DNA of 64,000 nt from Rhodovibrio salinarum DSM 9154 (GCF_000515255.1 NZ_KI911559.1:1091548-1155547), one strand, 5' to 3'. Positions 43,233 through 52,105 are shown, counted from the first letter of the stretch. Translations and numbers: made by a program. Notes: generated by a model not told the origin, from the letters alone.

Positions 43233-44111
43233 CTAGAGAGAGTGAGCTAAGGCGCTGTAAACCGCCAACAGCGCCGTCTGCGGCGACCGGTCCGTGCGGT
43301 GCCAGGTGCAGCGCCAGCCGGTGCGCCGGGCGATCTCCCGGATCGCATCGATCTGGGCCGATAGCTGGTCGCGATACTGCGCGCGCACCCCTTCCGCGCG
43401 CGACAGCAGCCAGGGGCGCTCCCCCTCGAGCCCTTCGAAGCGCACGCGTCCCGAATAGGGCAGCGTCTCCTCCGCGGGATCGAGCACCTGGACCAGATGG
43501 CCGTTCACCCCGCGCTCGGCGAAGCTGCGCAGGCTGCGTTCGATGTCCGCGGGATCGGCTAGAAAGTCGCCGAACAGCAACACCTGCCCGTAACGCGGCA
43601 GTGGCTCGGGCGCGGGAAGCTCCCGTGCGTCTTCCGGTTGCTCCCGGCGTAGCAATTCGCTCAGACGCACCAGCGTGCCGCGGTTGGCGGCTGGCGGCAG
43701 TCCGGTGCCGAGCAGGCTGACGTGTTCGCCCGCGCGGATCATCAAGGTCATCAGCGCGAGCATCAGCAATTCGGCGCGCTCGCGCTTGGTCGGCAGCTTG
43801 TTGGAAGAACGCCAGTCCATCGAGGCGGTGCCGTCGCGCCAGCACCAGACGGACTGCGCGGCTTCCCATTCCATTTGCCGGACGAAGACGCGATCGGCCT
43901 TGGCCGTCTGGCGCCAGTCGATCGCTTGCGGCGAATCGCCGGGCTGGTAGTCGCGAAACTGCCAGAACGCCTCGCCCTGGCCGACGCGCCGGCGGCCGTG
44001 CACCCCTTGGGCCACGCTGGCGGCGACCCGCTCGGCGTGCAGCAACAGCGGCGGCAGCGTCGCGGACAGCTGTTCCGCGCGCTGGCGCGGGGACAAGGTC
44101 GTGGGGCTCAT
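43233..44111 (-). CDS. DUF58 domain protein
   Basis: 292 residues from ATG 44111; a TTG at 44126 is in frame but less likely. GEAFWQFRDYQPGDSPQAIDW is the DUF58 signature (FRxYxxGDxxRxIDW type) and the following VWA-like part has WRDGTASMDW and QVLLFGDFLADP. DUF58 proteins partner with MoxR AAA+ ATPases. It starts 64 bp after the moxR-like gene on the same strand. Confidence 0.95.
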   Translation of the reverse strand: MSPTTLSPRQRAEQLSATLPPLLLHAERVAASVAQGVHGRRRVGQGEAFWQFRDYQPGDSPQAIDWRQTAKADRVFVRQMEWEAAQSVWCWRDGTASMDWRSSNKLPTKRERAELLMLALMTLMIRAGEHVSLLGTGLPPAANRGTLVRLSELLRREQPEDARELPAPEPLPRYGQVLLFGDFLADPADIERSLRSFAERGVNGHLVQVLDPAEETLPYSGRVRFEGLEGERPWLLSRAEGVRAQYRDQLSAQIDAIREIARRTGWRCTWHRTDRSPQTALLAVYSALAHSL

Positions 44112-44175
44112 GCGGGTCACGTCCAACGCCGGTGCCGGCTGCCGGTTTCCGAACTGACGGGCACCGTGGCTGTCA

Positions 44176-45225
44176 TCACTGCAGTGGCTGGCACAGCCGG
44201 TCGATCAGGGCGTCGAGCACCTGTCCCTCGGCGCGGGCGGCAAAGGTCAGGGCCATGCGGTGGCGCAGGATCGGGTGGGCGAGTTCCAGCACGTCGTCGA
44301 CCGACGGGGCGAACCGCCCTTCCATCAGCGCCCGCGCGCGCACGGCCAGCATCAACGCCTGGCTGGCGCGCGGGCCGGGACCCCAGGTGACCTGCTCCGG
44401 TACCTCAGGGATCGTACTGGTTTCGGGGCGGCCGTTGCGCACGAGCTGCAGAATCGCTTCGACCACGCTTTCGCCCACGGGCACGCGGCGCACCAGCTGC
44501 TGGGCGTCCATCAATTCCTGCGCGGTGAGCACGCTTTCGGCCTTGCTGTCTTGCGCTCCGGTGGTGGCGACCAGCATCTGGCGCTCGGCGTCGATATCGG
44601 GGTAGCCGACGTCGATCTGTAGCAGGAAGCGATCGAGTTGCGCCTCCGGCAGCGGGTAGGTGCCTTCCTGTTCCAGCGGGTTCTGGGTGGCCAGGACGTG
44701 GAACGGCTCGGGCAGCGCATGGCCGTGGCCGGCGACCGTGACCTTGCGCTCCTGCATCGCCTGCAGCAGCGCCGACTGCGTGCGGGGACTGGCGCGGTTG
44801 ATCTCGTCGGCCATCAGCAACTGCGAAAAGATCGGGCCGGGGATGAAGCGGAAGGCGCGCTTGCCCGCGTCCGTTTCCTCCAGCACCTCGGAGCCCAGAA
44901 TGTCGCTTGGCATCAGGTCGGGGGTACACTGCACGCGCCGCTCGTCCAGGCCGAACACCGTGCCCAAGCTTTCGACCAAGCGGGTCTTGGCCAGGCCGGG
45001 CACGCCGATCAGCAGCGCATGTCCGCCGCACAGCAGCGTAATCAGCGTTTGATCGACCACCTCCTGCTGACCGAAGATGACGGTTCCGACCGATTGCCGT
45101 GCCGCCTTGAGGCGGTCGCCCAGTTGTTCGATCTCCTGGGCCAGGCGATGGTCGGATTGCGCTTCCGCAGTGGAAGCGAACGGATCGGTGGTGGTCGTGT
45201 TCGCTGACAAGACGACGCCCTCCAT
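44176..45225 (-). CDS. MoxR-family AAA+ ATPase
   Basis: 349 residues from ATG 45225. A TTG at 45210 has a better ribosome site (GGAGGG, 7 bp) and may be the true start. AAA+ core: ALLIGVPGLAKTRLVESL (Walker A), FSQLLMADEINRASPRTQSAL (Walker B), HVLATQNPLEQEGTYPLPEAQLDRF (sensor 1, in part), and the lid domain ends LTFAARAEGQVLDALI. MoxR ATPases act as chaperones loading cofactors or assembling membrane complexes through VWA partners; here the DUF58, DUF4159 and VWA-like proteins follow. Divergent from the DUF1285 gene with only about 42 bp between. Confidence 0.95.
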   Translation of the reverse strand: MEGVVLSANTTTTDPFASTAEAQSDHRLAQEIEQLGDRLKAARQSVGTVIFGQQEVVDQTLITLLCGGHALLIGVPGLAKTRLVESLGTVFGLDERRVQCTPDLMPSDILGSEVLEETDAGKRAFRFIPGPIFSQLLMADEINRASPRTQSALLQAMQERKVTVAGHGHALPEPFHVLATQNPLEQEGTYPLPEAQLDRFLLQIDVGYPDIDAERQMLVATTGAQDSKAESVLTAQELMDAQQLVRRVPVGESVVEAILQLVRNGRPETSTIPEVPEQVTWGPGPRASQALMLAVRARALMEGRFAPSVDDVLELAHPILRHRMALTFAARAEGQVLDALIDRLCQPLQ

Positions 45226-45267
45226 CGTCAGAACCGCAGGACCGGATCGCCGGGGAGCACGCGAGGC

Positions 45268-45906
45268 ATGCCGCTGAGACGCGATCGCATAGAGAGAATA
45301 GGGCCAAGCGCGCCCCCTGACGAGGGGGGCGGCGGCACAAGCGCCGCGACCGGGGCCGACGACGGCACCCGGATCGGCACGCTGACAGGAATCGAGCCCG
45401 GCGACTTCGCGATCACCCGCGACGGCGTCTGGTGGCACGACGGTGCCCCGATCCCTCGGCGCGAACTGGTCAAGTTGTTCGCCACCGTGCTCAAACGCGA
45501 GGCCGACGGCGGCTACGCCCTCGTGACGCCGGCAGAGCGGGCGCGCGTGCACGTCGAGGACGTGCCGTTCCTGGCCGAGGAGCTGGAGGTCACACATGCG
45601 GACGGGCAGCAGGTGCTGACCTTCCGGACCAATACCGACCGCTGGATCGAGGCGGGGCCAGATCATCCGATCTGGGTCGAACACGTGCCTGACAGCGCGG
45701 AACCGGCGCCGTATATTCGGGTCTCGGACGGCTTGGATGCCCGACTCGTCCGTTCCGTATTCTATCAGCTGGCCGAGTTGGCCGAATCGCGGCCCACCGA
45801 GGGGCGCATGAATGCCAACGACGCAAGCGACTCGCAGGGACAGGAGGTCCTGGGCGTATGGAGCCGCGGCACGTTTTTCCGGCTGACCGCCGACGCGCCG
45901 GCGTGA
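45268..45906 (+). CDS. DUF1285 family protein
   Basis: 212 residues from ATG 45268 (GGAG 9 bp upstream). After a variable 35-residue leader, GDFAITRDGVWWHDGAPIPRRELVKLFATVL is the family opening (shown in part), with RVHVEDVPFLAEELEV and HPIWVE later. DUF1285 proteins are two-domain beta proteins of unknown function. Coupled to the NUDIX gene by a GTGA overlap and divergent from the moxR-like gene; the arrangement is conserved in alphaproteobacteria. Confidence 0.93.
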   Translation: MPLRRDRIERIGPSAPPDEGGGGTSAATGADDGTRIGTLTGIEPGDFAITRDGVWWHDGAPIPRRELVKLFATVLKREADGGYALVTPAERARVHVEDVPFLAEELEVTHADGQQVLTFRTNTDRWIEAGPDHPIWVEHVPDSAEPAPYIRVSDGLDARLVRSVFYQLAELAESRPTEGRMNANDASDSQGQEVLGVWSRGTFFRLTADAPA

Positions 45907-46547
45907 GCGCGGGGACGCCCAACCTCGACCGTTTGCGGATGCGCATCCAGGCGCAATGCCCGCTGGGCGGCGATCATCCGGTGCGTCGCAATCCCCGCCG
46001 ACGCGGCGACGACGATCTGAATCCCGGCATGATCGATCCCGCAGGGGCTTTCATCGATGCCGCCGTGCTGGTTGCCCTGGTGGCGCGGCCGGCCGGCCTG
46101 CAGGTTCTGTTGACCCGACGGACCGCGCATCTGAGCGCGCACGCCGGGCAGTGCGCCTTCCCGGGCGGCCGGATCGAGGCATGGGATGCCAGCCCGGAGT
46201 CCGCTGCGCTGCGCGAGGCGCAGGAGGAAGTCGGCCTGGACCCGGAGGGTGTGGAGATTCTGGGCCAGCTCGACACCTACCTTGTACGCACCGGCTACCG
46301 CGTAACGCCGATCGTCGCCCTGATGACGCGCCCGCAGGAACTGAAGCCCGACGGGTACGAGGCCGAGGCGGTGTTCGAGGTGCCGCTGGACTACCTGATG
46401 CGCCCGGAGTCCCGGCGTCTGGCTAGTCGCACCGATCTGGGTCAGGAACGCTTCTTCTACATCTTCGACTATGGCGACTACGACATCTGGGGGGCGACGG
46501 CGGGGATGCTGGTCAACCTGATCGAGGTGCTCGGCCACGAGCCCTAA
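45903..46547 (+). CDS. NUDIX hydrolase, CoA pyrophosphatase type
   Basis: 214 residues from GTG 45903, whose GTGA overlaps the DUF1285 stop; the ATG at 45858 lies inside that gene. The coenzyme A pyrophosphatase signature is seen in LTRRTAHLSAHAGQCAFPGGRIE and the NUDIX box in ALREAQEEVGLDPEGV. It cleaves CoA or acyl-CoA into 3',5'-ADP and phosphopantetheine in characterised YeaB/NUDT7-type homologues. Its operon partner DUF1285 suggests a coupled housekeeping role. Confidence 0.92.
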   Translation: MSAGTPNLDRLRMRIQAQCPLGGDHPVRRNPRRRGDDDLNPGMIDPAGAFIDAAVLVALVARPAGLQVLLTRRTAHLSAHAGQCAFPGGRIEAWDASPESAALREAQEEVGLDPEGVEILGQLDTYLVRTGYRVTPIVALMTRPQELKPDGYEAEAVFEVPLDYLMRPESRRLASRTDLGQERFFYIFDYGDYDIWGATAGMLVNLIEVLGHEP

Positions 46548-46657
46548 CCGAATGGCTGGCGCCACGGGCTGGCGACGGCGGCCGGCGCGGCTATATCCCC
46601 ACCCAGATTTCCGTTCCCAAGCCGCGAGCCCGCAAGCGCACAGATGCAATCGAACAG

Positions 46658-46978
46658 ATGCTGAAGAAGTTCCTCACAGTCGTCCTGCCGATCGCGCTGC
46701 CGTTCCTGGTCTACTGGGGCTACGTGATGCTGGCGCGCTGGCGGGCGCGCAAGACTGGTGGGGTTGAACGCGATATTCCCTGGCCCTGGGCGGTGCTGAC
46801 ATTGGTTGCGGTGGTGCTGATGGTGTCCACCCTGGTCGGCTACCGGGTGCTGGACGAGCAAGCAACGCCGGGTCAGCAGATTACGCCGGAGCGCTTGATC
46901 GACGGCCAGATCCAGGACAGCGACGTGGTCGACCGCCCCGAGTCGCCGCGCGAGGGCAGAGGGGCGGCAGGCGAGTAG
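46658..46978 (+). CDS. DUF6111-type small membrane protein
   Basis: 106 residues from ATG 46658. Two hydrophobic helices (FLTVVLPIALPFLVYWGYVML and WAVLTLVAVVLMVSTLVGY) are separated by a basic loop RWRARKTGGVERD and followed by a polar tail PGQQITPERLIDGQI. This pattern and the position directly before the CCA transferase fit the DUF6111 family of alphaproteobacteria. Function unknown. Starts 110 bp after the NUDIX gene. Confidence 0.8.
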   Translation: MLKKFLTVVLPIALPFLVYWGYVMLARWRARKTGGVERDIPWPWAVLTLVAVVLMVSTLVGYRVLDEQATPGQQITPERLIDGQIQDSDVVDRPESPREGRGAAGE

Positions 46979-47060
46979 CTGCTGGCGCAAGCCCAACTAC
47001 CAACCGCGTAGTCAAAAGCAGTCTTTGTCACCTGCCCGCGGGCCGCTTACAACGGCAGCC

Positions 47061-48317
47061 ATGCAGCCCGCCGGACGGATCGACCCGCAGGACTGGATGA
47101 CCGCGCCGGACACCCGCGCGGTGGTGGCCGCGCTGACCGCGGACGGGCAGGAGGTGCGCTTCGTTGGCGGCTGTGTCCGCGATGCGCTGATCGAGCGGCC
47201 GGTCGGCGACATCGACATCGCCACCCCCGACGCGCCCGAGACGGTGATGGCGCTGCTGCGGCGCGCGGGGCTGAAGGCGGTGCCGACCGGGATCGAGCAC
47301 GGCACGGTGACGGCCGTCAGTGGCCATCGGCCGTTCGAGATCACCACCCTGCGTGAGGATGTCGAGACCTACGGCCGGCACGCCCGCGTCGCCTTTACCG
47401 ACGACTGGGCGGCCGATGCCGCCCGGCGCGATTTCACCATGAACGCGATGTTCTGCGCGCCCGACGGGACGATTTACGATCCGTTCGGTGGCTGGGCCGA
47501 CCTGCTGGCGGGGCATGTGCGCTTCGTCGGCGATGCCGAGGCGCGGGTGCGCGAGGATTACCTGCGCCTGCTGCGCTTCTTTCGCTTCTACGCCCGCTAC
47601 GGCCAGGGGCCGCCGGATGCGGCGGCATTGCAGGCCGCCCAGCGCCACGCGGGTAAGCTGACCACCTTGGCGGCGGAACGGATTTGTCACGAACTGCTGA
47701 AATTCCTGGAAGCCGCCAATCCAGGGCCGGCGGCGCGGGTGATCCGCGATTACGGCATCCTGCAACCGGTTTTGCCCGAGGCGCGCTATGCGGAGCGGCT
47801 CAGTTGGCTGGCTGCGATCGAGCGCGAACAGGGGGTTGCGATCGATCCGCTGCGGCGGATGGCGGCCTGGCTCGACCTGCGCGAAGCGCATCGCCTGGGG
47901 GAACGGTTGCGGCTCTCGAAGAAGGCGGAGCGATACCTGCGCACACTCGCCGCGCCGACGGCAAGCGTGCGTGTCGACCGGGCGACCGCAACGCTCCGTC
48001 GGCCGCTGCATCGGTTGGGCCGGGAACTGACCCGCGACCTATACCTGCTCGACGCCGCCGAGCGTGCGGCGGCAGGCGGACGCCTCAACACCAAGGCGTT
48101 GGCAGCCGGTCTGGCGGAGATCGAGGCCTGGCAGCCCAAGCGTTTGCCGGTCGATGGGCGCGACGTGACCGCGCTCGGCGTCGCGCCCGGACCGCGGATC
48201 AAAGAGCTGTTGGAGGCGCTGGAAGAGTGGTGGGTCGACCAGGACTTCCAGCCCGGCCGCGAGGCCTGTCTTGCGGAACTGAAGCGCCGGGTCGCGGCCC
48301 TTCCTGGGGACGGCTAG
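47061..48317 (+). CDS. cca: CCA tRNA nucleotidyltransferase
   Basis: 418 residues from ATG 47061; a TTG at 47025 is in frame but less likely. The nucleotidyltransferase core is VRFVGGCVRDALIERPVGDIDIAT with the catalytic DxD (GDIDIA); ITTLREDVETYGRHA, RRDFTMNAMFC and YDPFGGWADL follow, then VREDYLRLLRFFRFYARYG. It adds or repairs the 3' CCA of tRNA. The stop TAG (48315-48317) uses the TA target duplicated by the IS630 element plus the first base of the element, and would read TAG before insertion as well. Last gene of the DUF1285 operon. Confidence 0.96.
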   Translation: MQPAGRIDPQDWMTAPDTRAVVAALTADGQEVRFVGGCVRDALIERPVGDIDIATPDAPETVMALLRRAGLKAVPTGIEHGTVTAVSGHRPFEITTLREDVETYGRHARVAFTDDWAADAARRDFTMNAMFCAPDGTIYDPFGGWADLLAGHVRFVGDAEARVREDYLRLLRFFRFYARYGQGPPDAAALQAAQRHAGKLTTLAAERICHELLKFLEAANPGPAARVIRDYGILQPVLPEARYAERLSWLAAIEREQGVAIDPLRRMAAWLDLREAHRLGERLRLSKKAERYLRTLAAPTASVRVDRATATLRRPLHRLGRELTRDLYLLDAAERAAAGGRLNTKALAAGLAEIEAWQPKRLPVDGRDVTALGVAPGPRIKELLEALEEWWVDQDFQPGREACLAELKRRVAALPGDG

Positions 48318-48327
48318 AGCATCAGAC
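48317..48327 (+). repeat. IS630 terminal inverted repeat, left
   Basis: GAGCATCAGAC, directly after the target TA at 48315-48316; pairs with the right repeat at 10 of 11 positions. Confidence 0.85.
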
Positions 48328-48329
48328 TT

Positions 48330-48948
48330 TTATTCGTGCACATAGCCTGCGTGGCGGAAGAAATTCCAGCATTCCTCTGGCTGGAACAGGTTGCAGATGT
48401 CGCCAGTGCGTCGCCAGAGGGCGTCGTAGGTGCGCGCCTCGGCGGCCCGGAGATGTGCCTTGAGCTTGGAGAACGCCAGTTCGATTGGGTTTAGGTCCGG
48501 CGAGTATTTCGGCAGGAACAGGAACCAAGCGCCGCGCTCGGCGAGGAGCGCTCTGGCGTGAGCGCTGTCGTGGGCGGACAGGTTGTCCAGGATGACGACG
48601 TCGCCCGGGCGCAGTGTCGGGGCGAGCTGGTGCTCGACGTAGGCTTCGAAGCGTTCGCGGTTGAGCGGCCAGTCGATCACCCAAGGCGCTGTCAGGCCGT
48701 CGCAGCGTAGGCCGGCGATAAAGGTTTGGGTCGCCCAGCGCCCGGCCGGCGCCTTGGCGTCGACCCGCGTGCCCCGCGGCGCCCGGCCGCGCAGGCGGGT
48801 CAGCTTGGTCGAGGTCGCGGTCTCGTCGACGAACACCAGGCGCCTGGGCTGCGCGCGCATCCGGGCTTGGCGCAGCCCGGTCCAGACGCGCCGCGCGGCG
48901 GCCACGTCCGGGCGGCGCTGCTCGGCGGCCGTCAGCGCCTTTTTTTGT
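48330..48948 (-). CDS. IS630 transposase, catalytic part (frame -1 product)
   Basis: About 205 residues read after the frameshift at 48940-48946. DDE catalytic motif: RRLVFVDETATSTKL (D1), VVILDNLSAHDSAHA (D2) and LPKYSPDLNPIELAFSKLK with Glu (E3), typical of IS630/Tc1. The stop TAA is at 48330-48332. It has no own start; the frame is open upstream of the shift but overlaps the DNA-binding part in another frame. The joined product is about 320 residues, normal for the family, so the copy is probably active. Confidence 0.9.
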
Positions 48949-49288
48949 AAGTGATGCCGTTGCGGCACAGGAAGCGGGACACAGATGCGGGCGCGACCGA
49001 CACGCCGCGTTCGCGCGCCAGCTTGTCCGCGAGCTCGGGCATCGTCAGGTCTGGCCGCTCGGCCAGACACGCCCGCAGATAGTCGAACTGGCCGGCCAGC
49101 TTGCCACCACCGCCCGGACGTCCTCGCGCATCCGGCGCAATCCGACCAGTCTGCGACCAGCGTTTTACCAGCTTGACCGCCGAACTCGGGCTGATCCGAA
49201 AGTGCCGGGCAGCCGCCCGCTTGCTGCCACCCGCCTCGACGTACTGCACCACCCGCTCGCGCAGGTCCTTGGAATGCGCACCGCTCAT
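48932..49288 (-). CDS. IS630 transposase, N-terminal DNA-binding part
   Basis: 118 residues from ATG 49288 with a perfect AGGAGG ribosome site 7 bp upstream. SKDLRERVVQYVEAGGSKRAAARHFRIS is a helix-turn-helix of the IS630 type (in part), followed by VKLVKRWSQTG and PTMPELADKLARE-like second HTH motifs. It ends KKRR at an A7 run where -1 slippage would continue into the DDE frame. Confidence 0.9.
   Translation of the reverse strand: MSGAHSKDLRERVVQYVEAGGSKRAAARHFRISPSSAVKLVKRWSQTGRIAPDARGRPGGGGKLAGQFDYLRACLAERPDLTMPELADKLARERGVSVAPASVSRFLCRNGITYKKRR
48940..48946 (-). promoter_or_regulatory. A7 slippery site for programmed -1 frameshift
   Basis: On the minus strand TAC AAA AAA AGG allows the ribosome to slip back one base within seven adenines, giving AAG GCG CTG and joining the DNA-binding and DDE frames. 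Both frames end or start with conserved sequence on the two sides of the run. Confidence 0.75.
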
Positions 49289-49353
49289 GATTCACCTCCT
49301 ACGACGGTGAATCACACAGCAGCGCCGAAGGGAATCCCTGATTCGATGAGCGG

Positions 49354-49364
49354 GTCCGATGCTC
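49354..49364 (-). repeat. IS630 terminal inverted repeat, right
   Basis: Reverse complement reads GAGCATCGGAC; followed by the second target TA at 49365-49366. Confidence 0.85.
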
Positions 49365-49717
49365 TAGCCGTTCGATTCGGCCGCGAACTGGTCGTAGGCG
49401 CGCAGCGCTTCCCCGCCGTAGACCATCGACGGGCCGCCGCCCATGTGGATCGCGGTCGCCACCGCCTCGGCAACTTCCTCGCGGGTCGCGCCGTAGCGCA
49501 TCGCTGACTTGGTATGCGCGGCGATGCAGCCGTCGCAGCGCAGCGACACCCCGATCGACAGCGCGATCAGCTCCTTCACCTTGGCGCTCAGCGCGCCGTC
49601 GGCATAGGTCGCCTTGCCCATCTGCACGAAGCCCTTCATCAGCTCCGGAGCAGCCTGGCGCAGCAGCTGCGCGTTCTCGCTTACGTTCTTCGCGGTCGCC
49701 GGATAGTCGGTCGCCAT
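49364..49717 (-). CDS. Carboxymuconolactone decarboxylase / AhpD-like protein
   Basis: 117 residues from ATG 49717 with AGGAGA 8 bp upstream; a longer in-frame start at 49801 lacks a site. VKELIALSIGVSLRCDGCIAAHTKSAMRYGAT holds the CxxC and the His of AhpD-like alkylhydroperoxidases (in part) and EEVAEAVATAIHMGGGPSMVY the C-terminal helix. It probably acts as a small thiol peroxidase-like enzyme. The stop TAG (rc of 49364-49366) includes the target TA duplicated by the IS and the last base of the element; before insertion the two convergent stops shared CTAG. Confidence 0.92.
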   Translation of the reverse strand: MATDYPATAKNVSENAQLLRQAAPELMKGFVQMGKATYADGALSAKVKELIALSIGVSLRCDGCIAAHTKSAMRYGATREEVAEAVATAIHMGGGPSMVYGGEALRAYDQFAAESNG

Positions 49718-49841
49718 CGTCGGGATTCTCCTGTTGCGGTGCTTCACGCGTTGACGATTACGTCTAGGCGAATGTGTTGTCCAAAAATGAGTGCGGTGCA
49801 ACAGGGCGCGACGATCTGCACCGGATCAGCCGTTGCACGGT

Positions 49842-50774
49842 TTACGGCCAGGACGCCATCGGCGGCAGGGACATCAGGATCGCTTCCGGGTTGCCGCCGG
49901 TCTTGAGGCCGAACTGGGTGCCGCGGTCGTAGACCAGATTGAACTCCGCGTAGCGACCGCGGTGGATCAATTGCTGGCGGCGGTCGTCGTCGCTCCAGGG
50001 TTCGTGCATGCGCCGGCGAACCAGCCGCGGAAAGATGTCCAGAAAGGTCGTGCCGACGTCCTGGGTGAAGGCGAAGTCCGCCTCCCAGTCGCCGGAGTTC
50101 AGGTAGTCGTAGAAGATCCCGCCGACGCCGCGCGCCTCGCCACGGTGCTTGTTGAAGAAGTACTCGTCCGCCCAGGCCTTGTAGCGTTCGTGGTCGGCAA
50201 CCGCATGGCGGTTGCAGCAGTCTTCCAGCGCCTTGTGGAAGTCGCGCGTGTCGTCGTCCTTGACCAGGGCCGGGTTCAGGTCGGCGCCGCCGCCGAACCA
50301 GCTTTGGGTCGTGACGATGTGGCGGGTGTTCATGTGCACCGCCGGGGCGTGCGGGTTCCACATGTGCGCCACCAGCGAGATGCCGGCCGCCCAGAAGCGC
50401 GGCGCCTCCGACGCGCCTGGGATCTGCGTTGCAAACTCGGGCGAGAAGTTGCCGGAGACGACGGAGATGTTGACCCCGACCTTCTCGAACACCCGGCCAT
50501 GCATCACCGCCATGGTGCCGCCGCCGGGATCGTCCACGCTATCGTCCGAGCGGGTCCAGGAGGTGCGCTGGAAGCGCCCGGGCGGGATGTCGCCCATGCG
50601 CTCGGCCGTTTCGCCGGACAGCTCGTCCTCCAGGGTCTCGAACGCCGCGCAGATGCGGTTGCGCAACTCGGCGAACCATTCGGTGGCACGGTGCTGGCGC
50701 TCGGAGACCGCGCCGACGCCCTCCGCGCTGACTTGGCTGGTCGGGCTGTCCTGGCTGCTATCGGCGTCACTCAC
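49842..50774 (-). CDS. hemF: Coproporphyrinogen III oxidase, aerobic
   Basis: 310 residues from GTG 50774 (AAGAAGG 9 bp upstream); a TTG at 50816 is less likely. [45 protein letters not shown] and the dimer motif [17 protein letters not shown] are HemF signatures with the conserved His and Arg residues. It oxidatively decarboxylates coproporphyrinogen III to protoporphyrinogen IX with O2. It follows trmL by 29 bp and may be co-transcribed. Haem supply fits the adjacent bc1 complex operon. Confidence 0.96.
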   Translation of the reverse strand: MSDADSSQDSPTSQVSAEGVGAVSERQHRATEWFAELRNRICAAFETLEDELSGETAERMGDIPPGRFQRTSWTRSDDSVDDPGGGTMAVMHGRVFEKVGVNISVVSGNFSPEFATQIPGASEAPRFWAAGISLVAHMWNPHAPAVHMNTRHIVTTQSWFGGGADLNPALVKDDDTRDFHKALEDCCNRHAVADHERYKAWADEYFFNKHRGEARGVGGIFYDYLNSGDWEADFAFTQDVGTTFLDIFPRLVRRRMHEPWSDDDRRQQLIHRGRYAEFNLVYDRGTQFGLKTGGNPEAILMSLPPMASWP

Positions 50775-50803
50775 GGGGGATGGCCTTCTTCGCTGCTCGG
50801 TCT

Positions 50804-51286
50804 TTACGTCTCGCAAGGCGGCACGGCGGCGTCCTGGGCCGCCGGGTAGCCGCCGGTCTGGCGTAGCGCCTCGCCCGCCACCATCGCTGCGGCAAGCGCC
50901 ACGTTCAAGCTGCGCATGCCGGGCGCCAGCGGAATTCCGACCCGCGCGCCGGCAGCGTCATGCACGGCCTGCGGCACGCCGGCGCTTTCCCGCCCCAGCA
51001 GCAGCACGTCGTCGGGTCGGAACTCGAAATCGACATGTCGGGTTGCGGCATGCGTGGTCAGCAGCACGAGCCGCCCGGGCTCCGTCGCCAGGAAACGGTC
51101 GAACGAGCCGTGCCGGCGCAGGTCCATATGACGCACGTAATCCATCCCGGCGCGCTTGAGACGCTTGTCGTCGAGCTGGAAACCGAGCGGTTCGATCAGG
51201 TCCACGCCCAGCTCTAGGCAGGCGGCGAGGCGCAGGATGGTGCCGGTGTTCTGGGGGATGTCGGGTTCGTAAAGCGCCAGGCGCAT
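50804..51286 (-). CDS. trmL: tRNA (cytidine/uridine-2'-O-)-methyltransferase TrmL
   Basis: 160 residues from ATG 51286. SPOUT-knot fold: [21 protein letters not shown] at the N-terminus, [19 protein letters not shown] and [18 protein letters not shown] at the C-terminus, the trefoil knot that binds SAM. It methylates the wobble position 34 of tRNALeu. Length and motifs match TrmL well. Divergent from the petA gene. Confidence 0.95.
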   Translation of the reverse strand: MRLALYEPDIPQNTGTILRLAACLELGVDLIEPLGFQLDDKRLKRAGMDYVRHMDLRRHGSFDRFLATEPGRLVLLTTHAATRHVDFEFRPDDVLLLGRESAGVPQAVHDAAGARVGIPLAPGMRSLNVALAAAMVAGEALRQTGGYPAAQDAAVPPCET

Positions 51287-51544
51287 GGCCGAGAATCGGT
51301 GTCGAGGCGGGCTTTCGGGGCTTTGCGTTTGTCGGGCATTTCCTCTATAGGAGGGCCGCAACTTTGCCTGTATGGGGTGTGGGCTGCGCTAGCATGTCGC
51401 ATCCATGCGCCCAGGCATAGCCCTAGCTTTCGGCCATACGCGCCGAGTAGTTTGGCCGCTTGCATTTTGACTGCCAAAATCTCGGTGTGCCTTGTGCGGG
51501 CCAAGGGCACCCTTAGTGAAGCCAGCAAGGGAACGTTAGTCACT
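51287..51544. promoter_or_regulatory. Divergent promoter region trmL / petABC
   Basis: About 260 bp without a gene between the divergent trmL and petA starts; the promoter of the bc1 operon must lie here. No clear regulator site was identified. Confidence 0.4.
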
Positions 51545-52093
51545 ATGGCGAACACGGCGAACACCGGGCAGAAAGGCGGCGGCTCTTCGCGCCGCGATTT
51601 TCTGTACCTCGCCACCGGCGCCGTCGGCGCCGTCGGCGTTGGCGCCACGGCTTGGCCGTTTATCGATCAGATGAACCCCAGCGCGGCTGTGCTGGCGCTG
51701 GCCACGACCGAGGTCGACCTGAGCCCGATCTCCGAAGGCATGGGCATCACCGCGATGTGGCGGAGCAAGCCCGTGTTTGTACGCAAGCGCACTCAGAGCG
51801 AAATCGACGAGGCGCGCTCGGTGGATGTGAACGCGCTGCCTGACCCGCAGACGGACGAGGCGCGCGTGCAGCAGCCGGAGTGGCTGATCGTCGTCGGCAT
51901 CTGCACGCACCTTGGGTGCATTCCGCTGGGCAACAAGCAGAGCGAACCGCGCGGCGATTACGGTGGTTGGTTCTGCCCGTGCCACGGCTCGCACTACGAT
52001 ACGTCCGGACGGATCCGTAAGGGGCCGGCTCCCGAGAACCTCGCGGTGCCGACCTATAATTTCGTCAACGATTCGACGGTCCAACTCGGGTAG
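51545..52093 (+). CDS. petA: Ubiquinol-cytochrome c reductase Rieske iron-sulfur subunit
   Basis: 182 residues from ATG 51545. A Tat-like leader [24 protein letters not shown] is retained as membrane anchor in this family. Cluster motifs are [10 protein letters not shown] and [15 protein letters not shown], with the two His and two Cys ligands, and [10 protein letters not shown] is the C-terminal strand. It transfers the first electron from ubiquinol to cytochrome c1. Twelve bases before petB; the three genes form one operon with a terminator after petC. Confidence 0.98.
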   Translation: MANTANTGQKGGGSSRRDFLYLATGAVGAVGVGATAWPFIDQMNPSAAVLALATTEVDLSPISEGMGITAMWRSKPVFVRKRTQSEIDEARSVDVNALPDPQTDEARVQQPEWLIVVGICTHLGCIPLGNKQSEPRGDYGGWFCPCHGSHYDTSGRIRKGPAPENLAVPTYNFVNDSTVQLG

Positions 52094-52105
52094 GGAAACG
52101 GCCAC

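Larger units (their letters stand above)
48317..49364 (-). mobile_element. Intact IS630-family insertion sequence
   Basis: 1048 bp bounded by 11-bp terminal inverted repeats GAGCATCAGAC (48317-48327) and, reversed, GAGCATCGGAC (49354-49364), 10 of 11 identical. Both ends are flanked by TA (48315-48316 and 49365-49366), the target duplication of IS630/Tc1 elements. It carries one transposase split in two frames by an A7 slippery run. It sits between two convergent genes and leaves both reading frames whole. Confidence 0.93.

Noticed and set aside
48330-49295. Broken, inactive transposase gene
   Set aside because: The frame break coincides with an A7 slippery run and both halves keep their conserved motifs, which fits programmed frameshifting.
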